DNA from: Magnetospirillum sp. WYHS-4
GTDB lineage: Bacteria; Pseudomonadota; Alphaproteobacteria; Rhodospirillales; GLO-3
NCBI GenBank assembly: GCA_039908345.1
Contig: JAMOBD010000001.1
Span: 1-64,000 of the forward strand
DNA: 64,000 nt
Reading direction: 5' to 3'
The first letter of the stretch is position 1. Each line of letters starts with the position of its first letter. The translations under genes and the position numbers were made by a program. Below are positions 1 to 7,435 of the stretch, piece by piece. The notes under the pieces were generated by a model that saw only the letters and a list, made by a program, of their open reading frames with translations, did not search any database and was not told the DNA's origin.

Positions 1-131
1 TCCATCCCGACGGGCCGCTGGCGCGCGGTCTGGCCGGCGCGCCGGCCGGGGACGATCCGGATTTCCTCGCCCGGCTCGTCGTGCTGTCGCTCGATCCCTG
101 CGTCGCCTGCGCGGTGGTGGTCGAGCGATGA
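1..131 (+). CDS. NiFe-hydrogenase large subunit, C-terminal end (partial)
   Basis: Only the last ~42 codons are in the window, read in the frame starting at base 3 and ending in TGA at 129-131. The peptide contains SLDPCVACAV, which matches the C-terminal DPCxxC motif whose two cysteines bind the NiFe centre of hydrogenase large subunits. Directly downstream lie hypA and hypB, the nickel-insertion genes, which supports the assignment. Usual large subunits have His or Arg three residues after the second Cys; here that position is Val and only six residues follow the Cys-Ala-Val stretch, so the subgroup is unclear and no obvious endopeptidase-cleaved tail is present. The start lies outside the window. 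Confidence 0.6.
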   Translation, partial: HPDGPLARGLAGAPAGDDPDFLARLVVLSLDPCVACAVVVER

Positions 132-170
132 TCCTTCCCATTCGGCGCCGCGATTGGCTACCATCCGTCC

Positions 171-512
171 ATGCACGAGATGTCGCTCACCGAAGGCGTA
201 TTGCGCATCCTGGAGGACCAGGCGGCGGCGAGCGGGTTTTCGAGAGTGACGCTGGTGGTCCTCGAGATCGGCGCCCTGTCGAGCGTCGATCCCGAGTCCA
301 TGCGCTTCTGCTTCGAGGCGATCCAGCGCGGCACCATCGCCGAGGGCGCCACGCTGGAGATTCTGCGCCCGCCCGGCCGCGCCTTCTGCGCGCCCTGCGG
401 CGGCGAGGTGGCGATCGACGCCCTCTACGATCCCTGTCCGCGCTGCGGCGGCCATCAGCTCCGCGTCACCGGCGGTGAGGAGATGCGGGTGAAGGAATTG
501 GAGGTGGAGTGA
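171..512 (+). CDS. hypA: Hydrogenase nickel incorporation protein HypA
   Basis: HypA is the small nickel chaperone that works with HypB to load Ni into NiFe-hydrogenase precursors. The 113-residue product has the family length, the N-terminal MHE (the His is the nickel ligand) and a zinc loop made of two CxxC pairs, Cys73/Cys76 and Cys89/Cys92. It starts at the ATG that gives the conserved [10 protein letters not shown] beginning, 39 nt after the hydrogenase stop. Its TGA overlaps the hypB ATG (tgATG), so the two are translationally coupled. The context is a hydrogenase accessory operon that is cut short by the chimera downstream. Confidence 0.95.
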   Translation: MHEMSLTEGVLRILEDQAAASGFSRVTLVVLEIGALSSVDPESMRFCFEAIQRGTIAEGATLEILRPPGRAFCAPCGGEVAIDALYDPCPRCGGHQLRVTGGEEMRVKELEVE

Positions 513-1858
513 TGTGCACCGTCTGCGGCTGCCAGGACCACGGTCATTCCCATGGTCACGATCACGATCACGACCACGACCACGACCACGATCACCATCA
601 CCACGACCACGACCATCACCACGACCATCACCACCCGGTCGAGCGCGGAGGCGACCAGCATTGGGGCGCCGGGCTGGCCGGCGTCCACGTCCCGGGCCTC
701 GCCCAGAGCCGCATCGTCCAGATCGAGAAGGACATCCTGGGCCACAACGACGCCCACGCCGCGCGCAACCGCGAGCGTCTGGCCGAGGCCGGGGTGTTCG
801 CGCTGAACCTCGTCTCAAGCCCCGGCTCGGGCAAGACGACGCTGCTGGTCGAGACCATCGCGGCGCTGGCGGGGCGCTTTCCCGTCGCGGTGATCGAGGG
901 CGACCAGCAGACCAGCTTCGACGCCGACCGCATCCGCGCCACCGGGGCGCCGGCCGTGCAGGTCAACACCGGCAAGGGCTGCCATCTCGACGCCCACATG
1001 GTCGGCCATGCCATCGGTCAGCTGAGCCTGCCCGAGCGCTCGCTGCTGATGATCGAGAACGTCGACCAGCGCAGCAAGGACTACGGCAACCTCCTCGATA
1101 CCTTTCGCCCGGGCCATGCCGACTACACCTACTGGCGCAAATACGGCCTGCGCGACCCGCGTGGCGGCGGCCGTTCGTCCGCACGCCTGACCGCGCCGAT
1201 GGTGGGCGCCGGGGCCGTGGCCCGCAAATGGCTGAAGCAGGCTTATGGCACCGAGTTCCGCGGCTGCATGACGCAGCTCGGCGAGGTCCCCATCGCCTTC
1301 GAAGGCTGGCAGCACGTGGGCCAGAACCCGTTCTTCGCCGCCAACGCCAGCCAGATTGCCGAACTTGAGGACTATATGGACCGGCTGCGCAAGGCCGGCG
1401 ATTCGGTCGGTGCGCGCATCCGTGTGGAGGCCACCGGCGTGCCGGTCGGCCTGGGCGCGCCGCTGTTCGACAAGCTCGATGCCGACATCGCCTATGCGCT
1501 GATGGGCATCAACGCGGTCAAGGGCGTCGAGATCGGCGCGGGCTTCGCGTCGGTCGCGCAAAAAGGCAGCGAGCATGGCGATGAGCTGACGCCCGAGGGC
1601 TTTGCGAGCAACAACGCCGGCGGCGTGCTCGGCGGCATCTCGACCGGGCAGGACCTGGTGGCCGAGATCGCGATCAAGCCCACCAGCTCGATCCGCAGCC
1701 CCAAGGCCAGCATCGACCGTGCCGGCCAGCCGGTGGTTGTCGAGACCTTCGGCCGCCACGACCCCTGCGTGGGTATCCGCGCCGTGCCCGTGGCCGAGGC
1801 CATGATGGCCCTCACCCTGGCGGACCACCTGCTCCGCCACCGCGCCCGCTGCGCTTGA
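512..1858 (+). CDS. Chimeric ORF: HypB N-terminal part fused in frame to chorismate synthase C-terminal part
   Basis: The first ~184 residues are HypB: a CxxCGC start, a long His/Asp-rich nickel-storage stretch, the P-loop [11 protein letters not shown] and the metal-site sequence [10 protein letters not shown]. HypB should continue from IENV (residues 181-184) into GNLVCPA and its switch/G4 region. Instead residue 185 begins [11 protein letters not shown], the middle of chorismate synthase, which runs to a normal AroC C-terminus. The fusion lacks the HypB GTPase C-terminal third and the first ~107 residues of AroC, so neither activity is expected. The junction sits on the short IENV coding stretch both families can share. 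The start is the ATG overlapping the hypA stop. Confidence 0.85.
   Translation: MCTVCGCQDHGHSHGHDHDHDHDHDHDHHHHDHDHHHDHHHPVERGGDQHWGAGLAGVHVPGLAQSRIVQIEKDILGHNDAHAARNRERLAEAGVFALNLVSSPGSGKTTLLVETIAALAGRFPVAVIEGDQQTSFDADRIRATGAPAVQVNTGKGCHLDAHMVGHAIGQLSLPERSLLMIENVDQRSKDYGNLLDTFRPGHADYTYWRKYGLRDPRGGGRSSARLTAPMVGAGAVARKWLKQAYGTEFRGCMTQLGEVPIAFEGWQHVGQNPFFAANASQIAELEDYMDRLRKAGDSVGARIRVEATGVPVGLGAPLFDKLDADIAYALMGINAVKGVEIGAGFASVAQKGSEHGDELTPEGFASNNAGGVLGGISTGQDLVAEIAIKPTSSIRSPKASIDRAGQPVVVETFGRHDPCVGIRAVPVAEAMMALTLADHLLRHRARCA
546..640 (+). repeat. Histidine/aspartate codon repeat in hypB
   Basis: A low-complexity run of cac/cat/gac/gat codons encodes about 29 His and Asp residues near the HypB N-terminus. 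His-rich N-termini of this kind are known in HypB proteins as nickel storage or buffering regions. The near-perfect 6-nt periodicity makes it prone to length change by slippage. Confidence 0.85.
1064..1858 (+). pseudogene. aroC: Chorismate synthase, 5'-truncated (C-terminal ~264 residues)
   Basis: Chorismate synthase converts 5-enolpyruvylshikimate-3-phosphate to chorismate with reduced FMN. The segment holds the family signatures [54 protein letters not shown] and [11 protein letters not shown] and ends at the usual place. The N-terminal ~107 residues, with the GESHG substrate/FMN-binding segment, are missing because HypB sequence replaces them. The [11 protein letters not shown] and SSARLTAP wording is, from memory, more typical of beta/gammaproteobacterial AroC than of alphaproteobacterial AroC. 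A non-functional fragment here; an intact aroC would have to exist elsewhere. Confidence 0.8.
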
Positions 1859-3285
1859 CCGCCGCCACCTTCGCCCTTTGGCCGCTGGCCCAGGCCCGCG
1901 AGATTCCGGCCGCCGCCTTGTTCCGGGCGCGCATCCTGCCCCCCGGCGCAAGCCCCCCCCGCCCGCTGTTCGTGCTGCTGTTCCTGGCCGCCATCGGCGC
2001 CTTGGCGACACTCACCGTGGCCACCGCCGTGCACAAGCCCTTCGCCCTGGCCTTCGTCGGCGGAGCCCTCGGCACCCTGGCCGCCCTCCGCGGCGGCGCG
2101 GAGGGGCTGATGGCGTTGGCCAAGCGGATTCCGGCCCGTTCCGCCTCTTGGCGGCTGGCACTGGCCAACTTGCACCGGCCGGGATCGGGTACCACGGCGG
2201 TGGTCCTGTCCCTGGGTGTCGGCCTGGCGGTCCTGGTGGCGGTGGCGGGAATCGAGGGCAACTTGTCGCGCCAGATCGCCCATCGCCTGCCGGAAGGCGC
2301 GCCCGCCTATTTCTTTCTCGACATCCAAGATGCCCAGGTGGAGGCCTTCGACCGGACCGTCGACGGCTTGCCCGGAACTTCCGGCTACAAGCGGGTGGCC
2401 TCGTTGCGCGGGCGGATCGTCGCCATCGCGGGCACGCCGGCGGAAAAGCGGGCCATCGATCCGGCGGTGGCCTGGGCGGTGCGCGGCGACCGCTCGGTGA
2501 CCTACGCGAAGCTGCCGCCCGAAGGCGCCGAGATTTCGGCCGGCGCGTGGTGGCCGGCCGATTATTCCGGCCAGCCCTTGATTTCCCTGGACGCCGGGGT
2601 GGCGCGGGGCTTCGGCATCGGGATCGGCGACAGCCTCACGGTCAACGTGATGGGACGCGACATCGAGGGCACCATCGCCAGCCTGCGCGAGATCGACTGG
2701 CGGTCCCTTCGTTTCGATTTCGCCGTCATCTTCTCGCCGGGCGTCCTGGAGGCGGCCCCCCACGGTCATATCGCGGCGCTGCGGGTAACGCCGGATCGGG
2801 AGGAAGAGGTGGAAAAGGCGCTCGCCGACGCTTTCCCCAACGTCACGGCCATCCGGGTGCGCGAGGCCCTCGAAGCCGCCCAGCGCATCCTGGAAGGGGT
2901 GGGCGGGGCGATCCGGAGCGTCGGCGGACTGACCATCCTCGCCGGGTCCCTGGTACTGGCGGGAGCCATCGCCGCCACCCGTCGCCGCCGGGCTTACGAG
3001 GCCGTGGTCTTCAAGGTGCTGGGCGCCACCCGCCGCCAGGTGATGGGGGCCTACCTGCTGGAATACGCCGTGCTGGGCTTCGCCACGGCGGCAGCCGGAA
3101 CGGCGGTCGGCGTGACGACCGGCTGGGCGGTGGTGCGCCATTTGCTCGGAATGGGCTGGACCTTCCTGCCCGGCCCCGCGGCCTGGACCGCCCTGCTCTG
3201 CCTGGGCGTGACCATGGCGGCCGGCACCCTGGGAACCCTGCACGCGTTGGGAGAAGAGGCGGTCAGGCATCTCAGGAACGAGTAG
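1855..3285 (+). pseudogene. YbbP-type ABC transporter permease (FtsX family), N-terminal half missing
   Basis: The readable product is about 476 residues from a TTG at 1855 that overlaps the aroC TGA. It begins FALWPLAQAREIPAAALFR, which in YbbP-type permeases (about 830 residues) lies near the middle of the protein, just before the second FtsX-like unit. Membrane segments are visible around residues 35-70 and 110-130, then a periplasmic domain, then three C-terminal helices from about residue 355, with the FtsX-like GATRRQVMGAYLLEYAVLG. These permeases partner the ATPase YbbA, which is absent here. No ribosome-binding site precedes the TTG. I take it as a 5'-truncated gene joined to aroC rather than a working transporter. 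Confidence 0.7.
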
Positions 3286-3306
3286 TCTCCGTAATCGTCC
3301 CGTCTC

Positions 3307-3336
3307 TTGCGTTCGGGTGGAAACGTGCCATATTAA
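3307..3336 (+). promoter_or_regulatory. Possible sigma-70 promoter of the Bax-inhibitor gene
   Basis: TTGCGT at 3307-3312 and TATTAA at 3331-3336 are separated by 18 nt, in an A/T-richer patch 39 nt before the ATG at 3375. The gene downstream has its own terminator, so an own promoter is plausible. Confidence 0.4.
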
Positions 3337-3374
3337 CGGCAGGACTTCGTCAACTGTCTTGAAAGGACGGACAC

Positions 3375-4139
3375 ATGGCTTTCGGTCGCGACAACCGCTT
3401 CACGCTGCGCACCCACGCGGGGGACATGACGCGCGAGCAGGCGGAAGCCGCCCTGATCGACGTCGGCCTGCGCCAGCACATGCTGCAGGTCTACAACTAC
3501 ATGGCGGCCGGCTTGGCTCTCACCGGCATCGTGGCGATGCTCGTCTTCAGCACCCCCGAGGTAATGAGCCTGTTCTTCTCGGTGAAGGGCCGCGCGGTCA
3601 GCCCCACGATCCTGGGTTGGGCGGCGATGTTCTCGCCCTTCGCCTTCATCCTGGCGATCAACTTCGGGCTCCACAAGATGCGGGCCTCGACCCTGCAGAT
3701 GGTCTTCTGGGCCTTCGCGGCCACCATGGGCATTTCCATGGCGACCATCTTCGTGCAGTTCACCGGAGCCAGCATCGCCCGGGTGTTCTTCATCACGGCG
3801 GGTACCTTCGCCGGCATGAGCCTTTACGGCTATACCACCAAGAAGGACCTGTCGGGCTTCGGCTCCTTCCTGATGATGGGTATGATCGGCATCGTCATCG
3901 CCTCCCTGGTCAACATCTTCCTGGCCAGTTCGGCGCTGCACTTCGTCATCTCGGTGGTGGGCGTGCTGGTCTTCGTCGGCCTGACGGCCTACGATACCCA
4001 GCAGATCAAGTCCATCTACATGGAATCGGACGACTCCGAGACCTCGTCGAAGAAGGCGATCATGGGGGCCACCAGCCTGTACCTGGATTTCGTCAACCTC
4101 TTCACCATGCTGCTCAACCTGTTCGGCAACCGCGAATAG
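3375..4139 (+). CDS. Bax inhibitor-1/YccA family inner-membrane protein
   Basis: The 254-residue product has the seven-helix pattern of the BI-1/TMBIM family, with hydrophobic segments at about residues 40-60, 75-95, 104-122, 128-148, 160-180, 188-206 and 230-250. The C-terminal LTAYDTQQIK is the family's conserved acidic site after the sixth helix, linked to pH-dependent calcium leak in the BsYetJ structure. Bacterial members (YccA, YbhL) act in the inner membrane; YccA modulates the FtsH protease, but the role of this one is unknown. A good ribosome-binding site (aaaggacgg) precedes the ATG, and a strong terminator follows. Confidence 0.9.
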   Translation: MAFGRDNRFTLRTHAGDMTREQAEAALIDVGLRQHMLQVYNYMAAGLALTGIVAMLVFSTPEVMSLFFSVKGRAVSPTILGWAAMFSPFAFILAINFGLHKMRASTLQMVFWAFAATMGISMATIFVQFTGASIARVFFITAGTFAGMSLYGYTTKKDLSGFGSFLMMGMIGIVIASLVNIFLASSALHFVISVVGVLVFVGLTAYDTQQIKSIYMESDDSETSSKKAIMGATSLYLDFVNLFTMLLNLFGNRE

Positions 4140-4162
4140 GCCAGGCGGCCTGAGAGGCATCG

Positions 4163-4195
4163 GGGCCCGGGGGCAACTCCGGGCCCTTTGCTTTT
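4163..4195 (+). terminator. Rho-independent terminator after the Bax-inhibitor gene
   Basis: A 10-bp stem (4163-4172 with 4177-4186, one G-T pair) closes on a GCAA tetraloop and is followed by TTTGCTTTT. It lies 23 nt after the stop codon, and its T-run touches the stop of the convergent dehydrogenase gene. Confidence 0.85.
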
Positions 4196-5160
4196 CAGGC
4201 CACCCGGTCGGGGCAGGGACGTCCGGCGAAGAAGGCGTCCAGGTTGTCGAGCGCCTTGAAGCCCATGGCGTTGCGGGTTTCGACCGTGGCGCTGCCCAGA
4301 TGCGGCAGCAGAAAGGCGTTGGGCCGGTCCCGGTATCCGGGGTGGAGCGCCGGTTCGCCCTCGTAGACGTCCAGCCCCGCCGCCGCGACCCGGCCGGTCC
4401 GCAGCGCCGCGACCAGGGCCGCGTCGTCGACCACGGGACCGCGTGCCGTGTTGACCACCACGGCGCCTTCGGGCAGAAGGGCCAGGCGCCGGGCATCGAG
4501 GAAATGCCGGGTCTCGGGGGTCAAGGGGCAGTGCAGGCTAAGGAAGTCCGATACCTTCAGCAGGCCTTCCGGATCGGCGTGGAAGACCGCGCCCGCTTCC
4601 CGGTCGGGCGGCAACCGATTGCGGTTGTGGTAATGGATCGTCATGGCGAAGGCCCGTCCTCGCGCCGCCACCGCCTGGCCGATACGGCCCATGCCCAGGA
4701 TGCCCAGGCGCTTGCCTGTCAGTTGCGTGCCCAGCAACTGGGTGGGCGTCCAGCCGGTCCAGGCTCCGGCCCGGAGCAGGCTTTCCCCTTCCCAGGCCCG
4801 CCGGGCGGCACCCAGCAGCAGCAGGAAGGCGATTTCGGCCGTGGCCTCGGTCAGCACGCCCGGCGTATTGGTGACGACGATGCCGCGCGCACGGGCCGCT
4901 TCCAGGTCGATATGCTCGAAGCCGACCGAAAAGGTCGAGACGATACGGACGCTGTCCGGCAGGCGACCGATCAGGGCGGCATCCAGCCGGTCGGTCAGCG
5001 TGGGGATCAGGCCGTCCCGCCCCATACTGGCGGCGACGATCTCGTCGGCCGGCATCGGCCGGTCGTCGGCGTTGAGACGGACGTCGTAGTCGCGAGACGC
5101 TCGGGCCTCGACGGCGGCGGGCAGGCGGCGGGTGACCAGGAGGCGGGGCTTGAGCGTCAT
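4195..5160 (-). CDS. D-2-hydroxyacid dehydrogenase (glyoxylate/hydroxypyruvate reductase type)
   Basis: The family reduces 2-oxoacids such as glyoxylate or hydroxypyruvate with NAD(P)H. The 321-residue product has the D-isomer dehydrogenase layout: a split catalytic domain and a Rossmann domain with GILGMGRIGQAVA near residue 152. The catalytic Arg (NTARGPVV), Glu (YEGEP) and His (LLPHLGSA) are all present. The NRNRLPPDRE stretch after the second beta-strand suggests NADP preference, as in the GyaR/GhrB-like branch. The exact substrate cannot be read from the sequence. It ends against the terminator of the convergent gene and lies 7 nt downstream of the J-domain gene, so both may be co-transcribed. 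Confidence 0.85.
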   Translation of the reverse strand: MTLKPRLLVTRRLPAAVEARASRDYDVRLNADDRPMPADEIVAASMGRDGLIPTLTDRLDAALIGRLPDSVRIVSTFSVGFEHIDLEAARARGIVVTNTPGVLTEATAEIAFLLLLGAARRAWEGESLLRAGAWTGWTPTQLLGTQLTGKRLGILGMGRIGQAVAARGRAFAMTIHYHNRNRLPPDREAGAVFHADPEGLLKVSDFLSLHCPLTPETRHFLDARRLALLPEGAVVVNTARGPVVDDAALVAALRTGRVAAAGLDVYEGEPALHPGYRDRPNAFLLPHLGSATVETRNAMGFKALDNLDAFFAGRPCPDRVA

Positions 5161-5167
5161 GGGCTGC

Positions 5168-5857
5168 CTATGCCATGCCTCGGCGCAGGATGTCCATGGC
5201 TGCGTTGAGCTGGCTCATGCGCCGGTGGTCGCCGTAGGTGCCGTCCGGATGGTGGATGGTCGCCAGCATGCGAAAGCGGGCCCGGAGCGACGCCAGATCG
5301 GGAATGCGGCCGGGCGGGAAGCCGAGCACGTGCAGGGCCTCGTCGCGGGTATGCACGCCGTCCCGGAGCGGCTCGAAGGCCAGGACCGAGACGATGGCCT
5401 GCAGGCGCTCCAATTCCTCTCGGGTCTCGCGGAGCAGGCGGCCATCCTCGGGAGAGGGGGCGGGCGGCGCCTGGTTGGCATGAGCGGCGGCGGCCATCGC
5501 CTTGCCGTCCAGGCGCAGCGCCATCTCGCCCCGTTCCATGGCCAGCGCGATGCCGAGCGCGCGGCGGATCATGGCGACCTCGTGGCCTGGCGGCAGGCGG
5601 ACCTGCAGGCGGGGCTTGCGGCGCCAGGGGCGGCCCTGGGCCGACCCGGACTTGAGCACCACGGTCTCCCGGTCCTCGCGGCCCGGTTCGCCCGGATCGG
5701 GAAACTCGGCGATGGCCGCCGCAGGGAGTACCAACACCACCGAACGGGCCAGATCGGCCACGTTGGCCTTTTTGCGCCGTGCCAGATTGGCCACGGCGTC
5801 GCGAAAGGCCGAGGAGCAGGGAATTGTGTAAGAATGTTTCTTCACATCGGCGTCCAT
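5168..5857 (-). CDS. J-domain-like protein, function unknown
   Basis: The 229-residue product has a C-terminal segment resembling a J domain: a helix ending in FRMLATIHHPDGTYGDHRRM with the HPD tripeptide, followed by a helix LNAAMDIL. J domains stimulate DnaK ATPase. Upstream are a basic segment and a possible coiled coil at about residues 140-160 (ETREELERLQ). No Gly/Phe or zinc domain of true DnaJ is present, so it is a specialised co-chaperone or regulator of unknown partner. The ATG follows a GGGAAGG ribosome-binding site, and a TTAA-N7-TTAA box lies 18-34 nt upstream, suggesting cell-cycle control. Confidence 0.7.
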   Translation of the reverse strand: MDADVKKHSYTIPCSSAFRDAVANLARRKKANVADLARSVVLVLPAAAIAEFPDPGEPGREDRETVVLKSGSAQGRPWRRKPRLQVRLPPGHEVAMIRRALGIALAMERGEMALRLDGKAMAAAAHANQAPPAPSPEDGRLLRETREELERLQAIVSVLAFEPLRDGVHTRDEALHVLGFPPGRIPDLASLRARFRMLATIHHPDGTYGDHRRMSQLNAAMDILRRGMA

Positions 5858-5874
5858 GATCGCCTTCCCGATTC

Positions 5875-5891
5875 GTTAATTTCTTGTTAAC
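5875..5891 (-). promoter_or_regulatory. CtrA-type box (TTAA-N7-TTAA) upstream of the J-domain gene
   Basis: GTTAATTTCTTGTTAAC is a perfect TTAA-N7-TTAA match to the CtrA consensus known from Caulobacter and other alphaproteobacteria. It lies 18-34 nt before the start codon at 5857, a position that fits direct control of that gene. A second match stands at 6293-6307 at the other end of the same intergenic region. Confidence 0.45.
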
Positions 5892-6453
5892 GGTTGGCAT
5901 GGAATTCCGACAAGTTCCACACCTTGCGCGGAAATCCCGGAAACCGACCATATCTAGGCGGTAACGAGACTAGCCGGGCGTACGGAACTGTCAACTACTC
6001 CTGTTGTTTTCAGGAAGATTGCCTCCGCTGTTTCCGCCTAACCGGCTGATATGACTCTGTTTTCCAAGGGAGGGCGACCGGAGGTCGGCCGTCGGGGGGC
6101 AACGGGAAATGCCCCCGTGGAGACCGCCGAGAGCCTTGTAGGCCCTCGATTCCCCGCCGTAGGGAGGCGCCGGGTTCTTTCGCAACTACACTTGCAGGCG
6201 CCTGGTGTCCGGCGAGGACGGAAGCGGCGTGGGTAGCGCGGCACCCCGCCTAACCTCTTGTTTTCCCGAAGTAAATTTACACATCCGCATGGTTAAATCT
6301 TCGTTAACGGGGAAATCCGCTGCTCTTCAGGGGGGCGTTGGGCCCGGATCGGGGTCCGTAAGGCCGCTCTTTATTGACCGAACGCACCGAAATCCCCGCT
6401 CCGAGCCGGTGCCACAGGCCTTAATGTTACGTAAATTCGCCGGACGGGGGGAA
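5892..6453. other. Long intergenic region with no confident gene
   Basis: About 560 bp between the J-domain gene and the tRNA hold only short ORFs (about 60 codons) without ribosome-binding sites or recognisable products. The first half is GC-rich and rich in short inverted repeats (for example GGGGGCA/TGCCCCC near 6091-6113, and GGCGCC repeats near 6167 and 6198), as in structured RNA, but I do not recognise 6S, tmRNA, SRP RNA, RNase P RNA or a riboswitch. No DnaA boxes were seen. The second half is A/T-richer and carries another TTAA-N7-TTAA box. An unknown small RNA is possible. Confidence 0.35.
6293..6307. promoter_or_regulatory. Second CtrA-type box (TTAA-N7-TTAA)
   Basis: TTAAATCTTCGTTAA matches TTAA-N7-TTAA exactly and is followed by C, as in the fuller consensus. 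It lies in an A/T-rich patch with no gene start close by on either strand, so its target is unclear. Confidence 0.35.
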
Positions 6454-6529
6454 TGGTGCCGCAGGAGGGACTCGAACCCCCGACCCACGCATTACGAATG
6501 CGTTGCTCTACCAGCTGAGCTACTGCGGC
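6454..6529 (-). tRNA. tRNA-Thr (anticodon CGT)
   Basis: The minus strand folds as a full cloverleaf: acceptor stem GCCGCAG/CTGCGGC, D-arm GCTC...GAGC, anticodon stem around TTCGTAA with anticodon CGT (reads ACG, Thr), and a T-arm with GGTTCGAGTCC. The discriminator is A and the CCA end is encoded (TGG at 6454-6456). It lies 42 nt downstream of the HIT-protein gene on the same strand. Confidence 0.95.
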
Positions 6530-6571
6530 AGGTAGGGCGGACCATAAGCGGAAGGGCCGGATTTGGCAAGA

Positions 6572-6979
6572 TCATCCCGTCCGGCCGAAGGCGGCCCGCA
6601 TCCCCTCCAGGGTCAGCCTCCATTCCGCCGGAGCGTATTCCCGGCGCGGCACCGCCCCCCAAACCGGCCGGGGCCAGGCGGGGTCGTCGGCGAAACGAGC
6701 CACCACGTGGACATGAAGCTGGGAAACGATATTTCCCAGGGCAGCCACGTTGATCTTGGCGGGCCGGAACCGCTCGGCCAGGAGGCGCGAGGCCAACGCC
6801 ACCTCCTCCATCGCCCCACCCAGGTCGGGGCCAAGATCGTGAAGCTCCTTAAGGCCTTCCCGTTGCGGCACCAGGATAAGCCACGGATAATTGGCGTCCT
6901 TCATCAACAGGACGCGACAAACCGCCAACCGGGCTACTTCCTCGGTATCCTCCGCCAGCGTCGGATGCAGGTCGAACAT
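6572..6979 (-). CDS. HIT domain protein
   Basis: A 135-residue histidine-triad protein; the family hydrolyses or transfers nucleotides from phosphoramidates and dinucleotides. The catalytic triad is QLHVHVVAR near residue 88, preceded by the typical LGNIVSQLH. The N-terminal portion (HPTLAEDTEEV) and the strand ILVPQREGLKELHDL match small alphaproteobacterial HIT proteins. It is divergent from the DUF1491 gene (44 nt between the starts) and is followed by tRNA-Thr on the same strand. The substrate cannot be inferred. Confidence 0.85.
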   Translation of the reverse strand: MFDLHPTLAEDTEEVARLAVCRVLLMKDANYPWLILVPQREGLKELHDLGPDLGGAMEEVALASRLLAERFRPAKINVAALGNIVSQLHVHVVARFADDPAWPRPVWGAVPRREYAPAEWRLTLEGMRAAFGRTG

Positions 6980-7023
6980 GCAACGGCCTCCCTTTTCCGC
7001 CCGCTTCCCTTATACTCGCCTTC

Positions 7024-7362
7024 ATGACGGAAGCGAGATTGAAAGCCTCGATCTGGGTCCAGGCCCAGCTCAGACTCTGCGATGGAGCATGCCTGGCGGC
7101 CGCGGTCGCCCGGCGCGGCGACCCCGACGCCGGCAGCGTCCTTTTGCGCCTCAACCGCCTGAACGGGACCTCGGATCTTTTCGTTCCGGTCACCGGAGAC
7201 GACGGCGCCCGGCGCTGGATGCGGGCGGGCGGACCGGAGGCGATCCCCGACCAGGCTGCCGAGGCCTATATCCGCCGCCAGGTAGATATCGATCCGGATC
7301 TCTGGGTGTTGGAGATCGAGGACCCCAAGGGCCGTTACGCCCTCGACCATCCGGTTTTCTGA
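7024..7362 (+). CDS. DUF1491 family protein
   Basis: A 112-residue protein that matches DUF1491, a short family found almost only in alphaproteobacteria. The recognisable parts are the start RLKASIWVQAQLR, the central GSVLLRLNRLNG and the C-terminal VDIDPDLWVLEIEDPKGR. No catalytic motif is visible and the function is unknown. The ATG follows a TATACT-like -10 in the 44-nt divergent spacer. A hairpin follows the stop. Confidence 0.75.
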   Translation: MTEARLKASIWVQAQLRLCDGACLAAAVARRGDPDAGSVLLRLNRLNGTSDLFVPVTGDDGARRWMRAGGPEAIPDQAAEAYIRRQVDIDPDLWVLEIEDPKGRYALDHPVF

Positions 7363-7369
7363 AATCCTG

Positions 7370-7398
7370 GAGCAATTCCGGCGTTGACGGAATTGTTC
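7370..7398. terminator. Hairpin between convergent DUF1491 and hemY genes
   Basis: An 11-bp stem (7370-7380 with 7388-7398, one G-T pair) with a 7-nt loop, core CAATTCCG/CGGAATTG, lies just after the DUF1491 stop and before the convergent hemY end. There is no long T-run, so termination strength is uncertain. Confidence 0.5.
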
Positions 7399-7435
7399 GT
7401 CGCTCCGCCCGGAGGGCGGGCGGCCAGAATCGGCC

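Noticed and set aside
546-640. CRISPR-like or tandem repeat array
   Set aside because: The repeats are 6-nt His/Asp codons inside the HypB frame, not direct repeats with spacers.
1492-3270. 592-codon minus-strand open frame
   Set aside because: It is antisense to AroC and the permease, rich in Gly/Arg/Gln, with no domain. High GC suppresses stops in the opposite frame.
5892-6453. Replication origin (CtrA boxes near heme genes)
   Set aside because: No DnaA boxes, no hemE and no A/T-rich unwinding element were found; two CtrA-type boxes alone do not support an origin.
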